From contig NZ_MWWT01000001.1 in NCBI RefSeq assembly GCF_002259705.1, positions 124,001 to 188,000 of the forward strand: a DNA stretch of 64,000 nucleotides, given 5' to 3'. Below are positions 61,594 through 64,000 of the stretch, piece after piece. The translations under genes and the position numbers were made by a program. The number at the start of each line of letters is the position of its first letter. The stretch's first letter is position 1. Source of the stretch: Alloscardovia macacae (GTDB lineage: Bacteria; Actinomycetota; Actinomycetes; Actinomycetales; Bifidobacteriaceae). Below the pieces are notes generated by a model. It had not been told where the DNA came from and made no database searches. It was given only the letters and a program-made list of their open reading frames with translations.

Positions 61594-62499
61594 ATGACTA
61601 GTGAAGATGTGACTGCTTTTTCTGGCCGGGTCGTTCTGGCTGCCACGCCTATAGGGAATACTGAGGATGCGTCAGCGCGTCTCGTGCGTCTGCTTGAGGA
61701 GGCAGACATCGTGGCGGCGGAGGACACTCGCCGCCTCTATGACCTCGCGCGCAGGCTGGACGTGCACGTTTCCGGGCGCGTGGTAGCGTACCACGACCAT
61801 AATGAGCGTGGTAAGGCGGACCCTCTGCTCGACGAGGTCGAGTCGGGAGCTACGGTGCTGGTCGTCTCGGATGCGGGTATGCCTACTATTAATGATCCAG
61901 GCTTAGCCATAGTCCGCCGCGCCATAGAGCGTGGACTTCCTGTGACATGTGCGCCTGGCCCGTCTGCTGTGCTGGACGCGCTCGCCCTGTCTGGCCTGCC
62001 TACGGACCGCTTCTGTTATGAAGGCTTCGTGCCACGTAAGCATGCGGACCGTGTGAAGAAGCTACGTATGCTCTCGGGCGAGATGAGGACTATCGTCCTC
62101 TATGAGACGCCACATCGCATCGAAGAGACGATGCGCGACCTCGCGGAGGTTTTCGGAGAAAATCGCCTTATGGCTCTGGCTCGTGAGCTGACGAAAGACT
62201 TCGAAGAAGTACGCCGCGGAAGCATAGGGGATATCCTCGAAGGCGTGGTGAATGATCCTCCTCGTGGCGAGATAGTCCTCGTCATCGCGGGAGCATCCGA
62301 ACAGGAGGCGGTTCAAGCTGCGGGAGGGGCCGTTTTGAGTGTGGAAGAATTGGCAGAAAAAGCTCTCTCCATAGCTCGAAAAGAAGGCATGCGCATAAAG
62401 GACGCCATCACACAGGTGGTATCCGAGCATCCGCTGCCCGACGGCTCACTCGTCTCGCGCAAAGACGTCTACGCGTGCGTGCTGAGCATGAAGGAGTAA
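61594..62499 (+). CDS. rsmI: 16S rRNA (cytidine(1402)-2'-O)-methyltransferase
   Basis: A 301-residue tetrapyrrole-methylase-fold enzyme. AATPIGNTEDASARLVRLL, AAEDTRRLYDL, VSDAGMPTINDPG, CAPGPSAVLDALALSGLP and LYETPHRIEETM are the RsmI hallmarks, with a C-terminal helical domain. It methylates the ribose of C1402 in the decoding centre of 16S rRNA with SAM. A TACGCT box lies about 6 bases before the ATG, so the transcript may be leaderless. Its end lies 5 bases from the convergent small gene at 62505. Confidence 0.95.
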   Translation: MTSEDVTAFSGRVVLAATPIGNTEDASARLVRLLEEADIVAAEDTRRLYDLARRLDVHVSGRVVAYHDHNERGKADPLLDEVESGATVLVVSDAGMPTINDPGLAIVRRAIERGLPVTCAPGPSAVLDALALSGLPTDRFCYEGFVPRKHADRVKKLRMLSGEMRTIVLYETPHRIEETMRDLAEVFGENRLMALARELTKDFEEVRRGSIGDILEGVVNDPPRGEIVLVIAGASEQEAVQAAGGAVLSVEELAEKALSIARKEGMRIKDAITQVVSEHPLPDGSLVSRKDVYACVLSMKE

Positions 62500-62504
62500 G
62501 CGGT

Positions 62505-62765
62505 CTAGCCTTCTAGAGCGCTAAACAGAACATGGAATGCCTCCTTTACGCGTGGGCCACCGGCCTGGGATATATACTCGAGCAGCGCCGGACTCGCGCT
62601 TTCGTTCGCCACGAGCCAGAAGCGTAGTTCGGGGATGTGGCGCGCTATAAACCACAGGACTTTCTCGCTCGTCGCAGGATCAGTAGCCACGCGAGGCGTG
62701 AGTATAAGCGGGGGACGAGGCGGCGGACTGCCGGGGTAAAACCTAGGCAAGCGTGAGGCTGTCAT
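62505..62765 (-). CDS. small protein resembling leucine-rich-repeat-variant modules
   Basis: An 86-residue protein. After a Pro/Arg-rich leader, residues about 30-75 (DPATSEKVLWFIARHIPELR, ANESASPALLEYIS) resemble the short helical repeats of actinobacterial variant leucine-rich-repeat proteins. The function is unknown. The start at 62765 follows AAGGAG and lies 23 bases inside the end of the upstream gene, so the two are translationally linked. Confidence 0.6.
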   Translation of the reverse strand: MTASRLPRFYPGSPPPRPPLILTPRVATDPATSEKVLWFIARHIPELRFWLVANESASPALLEYISQAGGPRVKEAFHVLFSALEG

Positions 62766-63738
62766 GACTAAACTCCTTCGCTTCTGCTGTCGCCTCATCG
62801 AGCGCAGACTGGGACGCGGTGGACTCCGCTCGCGTGGCGTGAGCGAGCGTCTCTCGCTGGATAGCAGCGAAAACGCGCAGAATAAGATTCATACCTCGCG
62901 TATACCGTGGCTGACGCGTATTACTGCGCAGAAGCTCGAGACACTCATGCTCAGTAATGCGAAACTCCATAATGAGCTGGGATATGACTGCGCTGATGTG
63001 AGCGGGTGACGCGCGCGTATCCTCGCTACACGCGAGATCACAGACTGTGCGCAGAGGAGTCGTGGTGAGGAAGTGCGAAAAATCCACGAGGAATGAACTG
63101 TGGATTTGCCGCGTGGTCACGCGTACATCGCGTCCGAAGAGGATAGAGCGGTAGTGGTTATCCCGTGCTATGTCTATATGGTCCGGGAATGCTCCTCCGA
63201 GCCATATCCAGGCAGCGAGCATGCCGGATGCTATGGATCCGAAGGGGATAATCTCACGCACGACGCGTGCTCTCAGCTCTATCGTGTCATTAAAACGTGA
63301 GAGGTAGTAGGTGCCTTCTCCTAGCGGTGTGAGAATGTGTGCGAGAGCCAGATGCGTCAGACACATGGGGCCGGGGAAATCACACGCACGCACGAGTGGA
63401 CTGCGCTGTACGGGAGGCTCGAGGATATTCAGTACGTCGTCGCTCGTTACCTGATTCTGAGCGAAAGAGGCGGGTGTGGTGCTCGACTCGTCGAATTCCA
63501 CGATGCTCGTCGCATCACGTAGCCGTGCATCTTCCCTAGCCGTACGGATGTGCTGGCTTTCACTGAGGCGTGAGAGCTCGCCGAGCTGGCGGTACGTGTG
63601 CGCGCTCAGTGTGGTATTCGCAGCATGGTCTGGCTTTGGCTCTGTCTTTAGGCGGCTGGCATGTGCGTTTTCGCTTTCGAGTTCGAGAGCTGCTTGAGGC
63701 ATGGCTTCGCCCTGAGGAAGCATCAGTGATTCAGTCAT
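62743..63738 (-). CDS. AbiEi-like (type IV antitoxin-related) protein, tentative
   Basis: A 331-residue soluble protein. Residues about 125-245 (SGMLAAWIWLGGAFPDHIDI, RSILFGRDVRVTTRQIHSS, TTTPLRTVCDLAC) resemble the AbiEi-type antitoxin/DNA-binding family of actinobacteria, where a small host module is followed by a TTPxRTxxDLA element. The first 100 residues are low-complexity. No AbiEii nucleotidyltransferase toxin is next to it; the only partner is the overlapping 86-residue gene. It could be a chromosomal orphan or an unrelated conserved hypothetical. Confidence 0.5.
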   Translation of the reverse strand: MTESLMLPQGEAMPQAALELESENAHASRLKTEPKPDHAANTTLSAHTYRQLGELSRLSESQHIRTAREDARLRDATSIVEFDESSTTPASFAQNQVTSDDVLNILEPPVQRSPLVRACDFPGPMCLTHLALAHILTPLGEGTYYLSRFNDTIELRARVVREIIPFGSIASGMLAAWIWLGGAFPDHIDIARDNHYRSILFGRDVRVTTRQIHSSFLVDFSHFLTTTPLRTVCDLACSEDTRASPAHISAVISQLIMEFRITEHECLELLRSNTRQPRYTRGMNLILRVFAAIQRETLAHATRAESTASQSALDEATAEAKEFSHDSLTLA

Positions 63739-63790
63739 GCGGATACCTTATCCCACTTCGACGGAGAGGGAAAATCGAGTGAAAGAGAGC

Positions 63791-63903
63791 TGTGGATAAC
63801 CGTGTCATTGTGGATAAGATGAGCACGTATCCACATCTGCTCACAAAGGGCTGATGTGGACGGATGTGCAAGGATGTGAAAAAACGCCGAGGCTCGTGGA
63901 TAA
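63791..63903. promoter_or_regulatory. DnaA-box-like cluster upstream of metG
   Basis: TGTGGATAA (the reverse of consensus TTATCCACA) occurs at 63791-63799 and 63809-63817. Near matches are GTATCCACA at 63827-63835 and CGTGGATAA at 63895-63903. They occupy the gap between the divergent AbiEi-like gene and metG. Confidence 0.6.
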
Positions 63904-63952
63904 CTTCCATATAAAGCCCTTAATGTCGGCTCGCTTAGGGATAATCGAGAGC

Positions 63953-64000
63953 ATGAGTCATGTATTAGTAGCAGTAGCTTGGCCTTATGCCAACGGTCCA
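63953..64000 (+). CDS. metG: methionyl-tRNA synthetase, 5' end
   Basis: Only the first 16 codons are in the window: MSHVLVAVAWPYANGP. The segment WPYANGP is the start of the class I synthetase Rossmann fold of MetG, just before the HxGH motif. The enzyme charges tRNA-Met with methionine. GATAAT (63940-63945) ends 7 bases before the ATG and no ribosome site is visible, which suggests a leaderless message. Confidence 0.85.
   Translation, partial: MSHVLVAVAWPYANGP

Noticed and set aside
1-64000. Prophage, insertion sequence or integrative element
   Set aside because: No transposase, integrase, phage structural gene or tRNA-flanking direct repeat was found; the single tRNA gene is intact and shows no att-like duplication that I can see.

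Overview
The window looks like chromosomal DNA of a GC-rich actinobacterium, most probably a member of the Bifidobacteriaceae. The reasons are an FtsY/AmtB/PII/MATE and DnaB/MurT/GatD housekeeping backbone, cell-wall proteins ending in LARTG, family-5 solute-binding ABC importers, a DUF4862 gene inside a sialic acid locus, and a MetG start typical of that family. The genus is not assigned. No transposase, integrase, phage gene, rRNA or CRISPR array was seen.

Region 1 (about 2.0-18.1 kb) is a sialic acid and amino-sugar locus. An ABC importer (binding protein 2143-3732, permease, a permease-ATPase fusion, ATPase) is followed by nanA, nagB and nagA. A GntR/FCD regulator (nanR, minus strand) is divergent from a DUF4862 gene, nanK and nanE, and an intracellular-type sialidase (nanH) follows. 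Together these would import a sialylated or free substrate, release Neu5Ac in the cytoplasm, and convert it through ManNAc, ManNAc-6-P, GlcNAc-6-P and GlcN-6-P to fructose-6-P. Tandem GATGTCT heptamers overlap the importer promoter and both promoters of the nanR/DUF4862 intergenic region, and are the likely NanR operators.

Region 2 (18-34.7 kb) is mostly housekeeping: a CPBP protease, a P-type cation ATPase, an esterase, PAP2, dcd, a hydrolase, ftsY, amtB-glnB, a MATE exporter, and dnaB-murT-gatD. The PII protein lacks the T-loop tyrosines. Six DnaA-box-like sites lie upstream of dnaB.

Region 3 (34.8-46 kb) is a symmetrical surface locus: MFS transporter, giant adhesin, giant adhesin, paralogous MFS transporter. 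Each adhesin has eight Mub_B2-like repeats of about 100 residues and a LARTG sorting signal.

Region 4 (46.2-57 kb) holds a second oligopeptide-type ABC importer (two permeases, a fused double ATPase, a binding protein), a 780-base repeat-rich non-coding stretch, and a heterodimeric ABC exporter on the minus strand. Region 5 (57-64 kb) has a zinc alcohol dehydrogenase, an FMN reductase, a HAD phosphatase, tRNA-Ala(CGC), dedA, rsmI, an AbiEi-like gene with an overlapping small gene, and the start of metG behind a second group of DnaA-box-like sites.

Between the genes there is a small family of long inverted repeats (15531-15606, 52379-52467, 52753-52841, 60491-60574) whose arms covary. There is also a parS-like 16-mer (10105-10120) in front of nagA.
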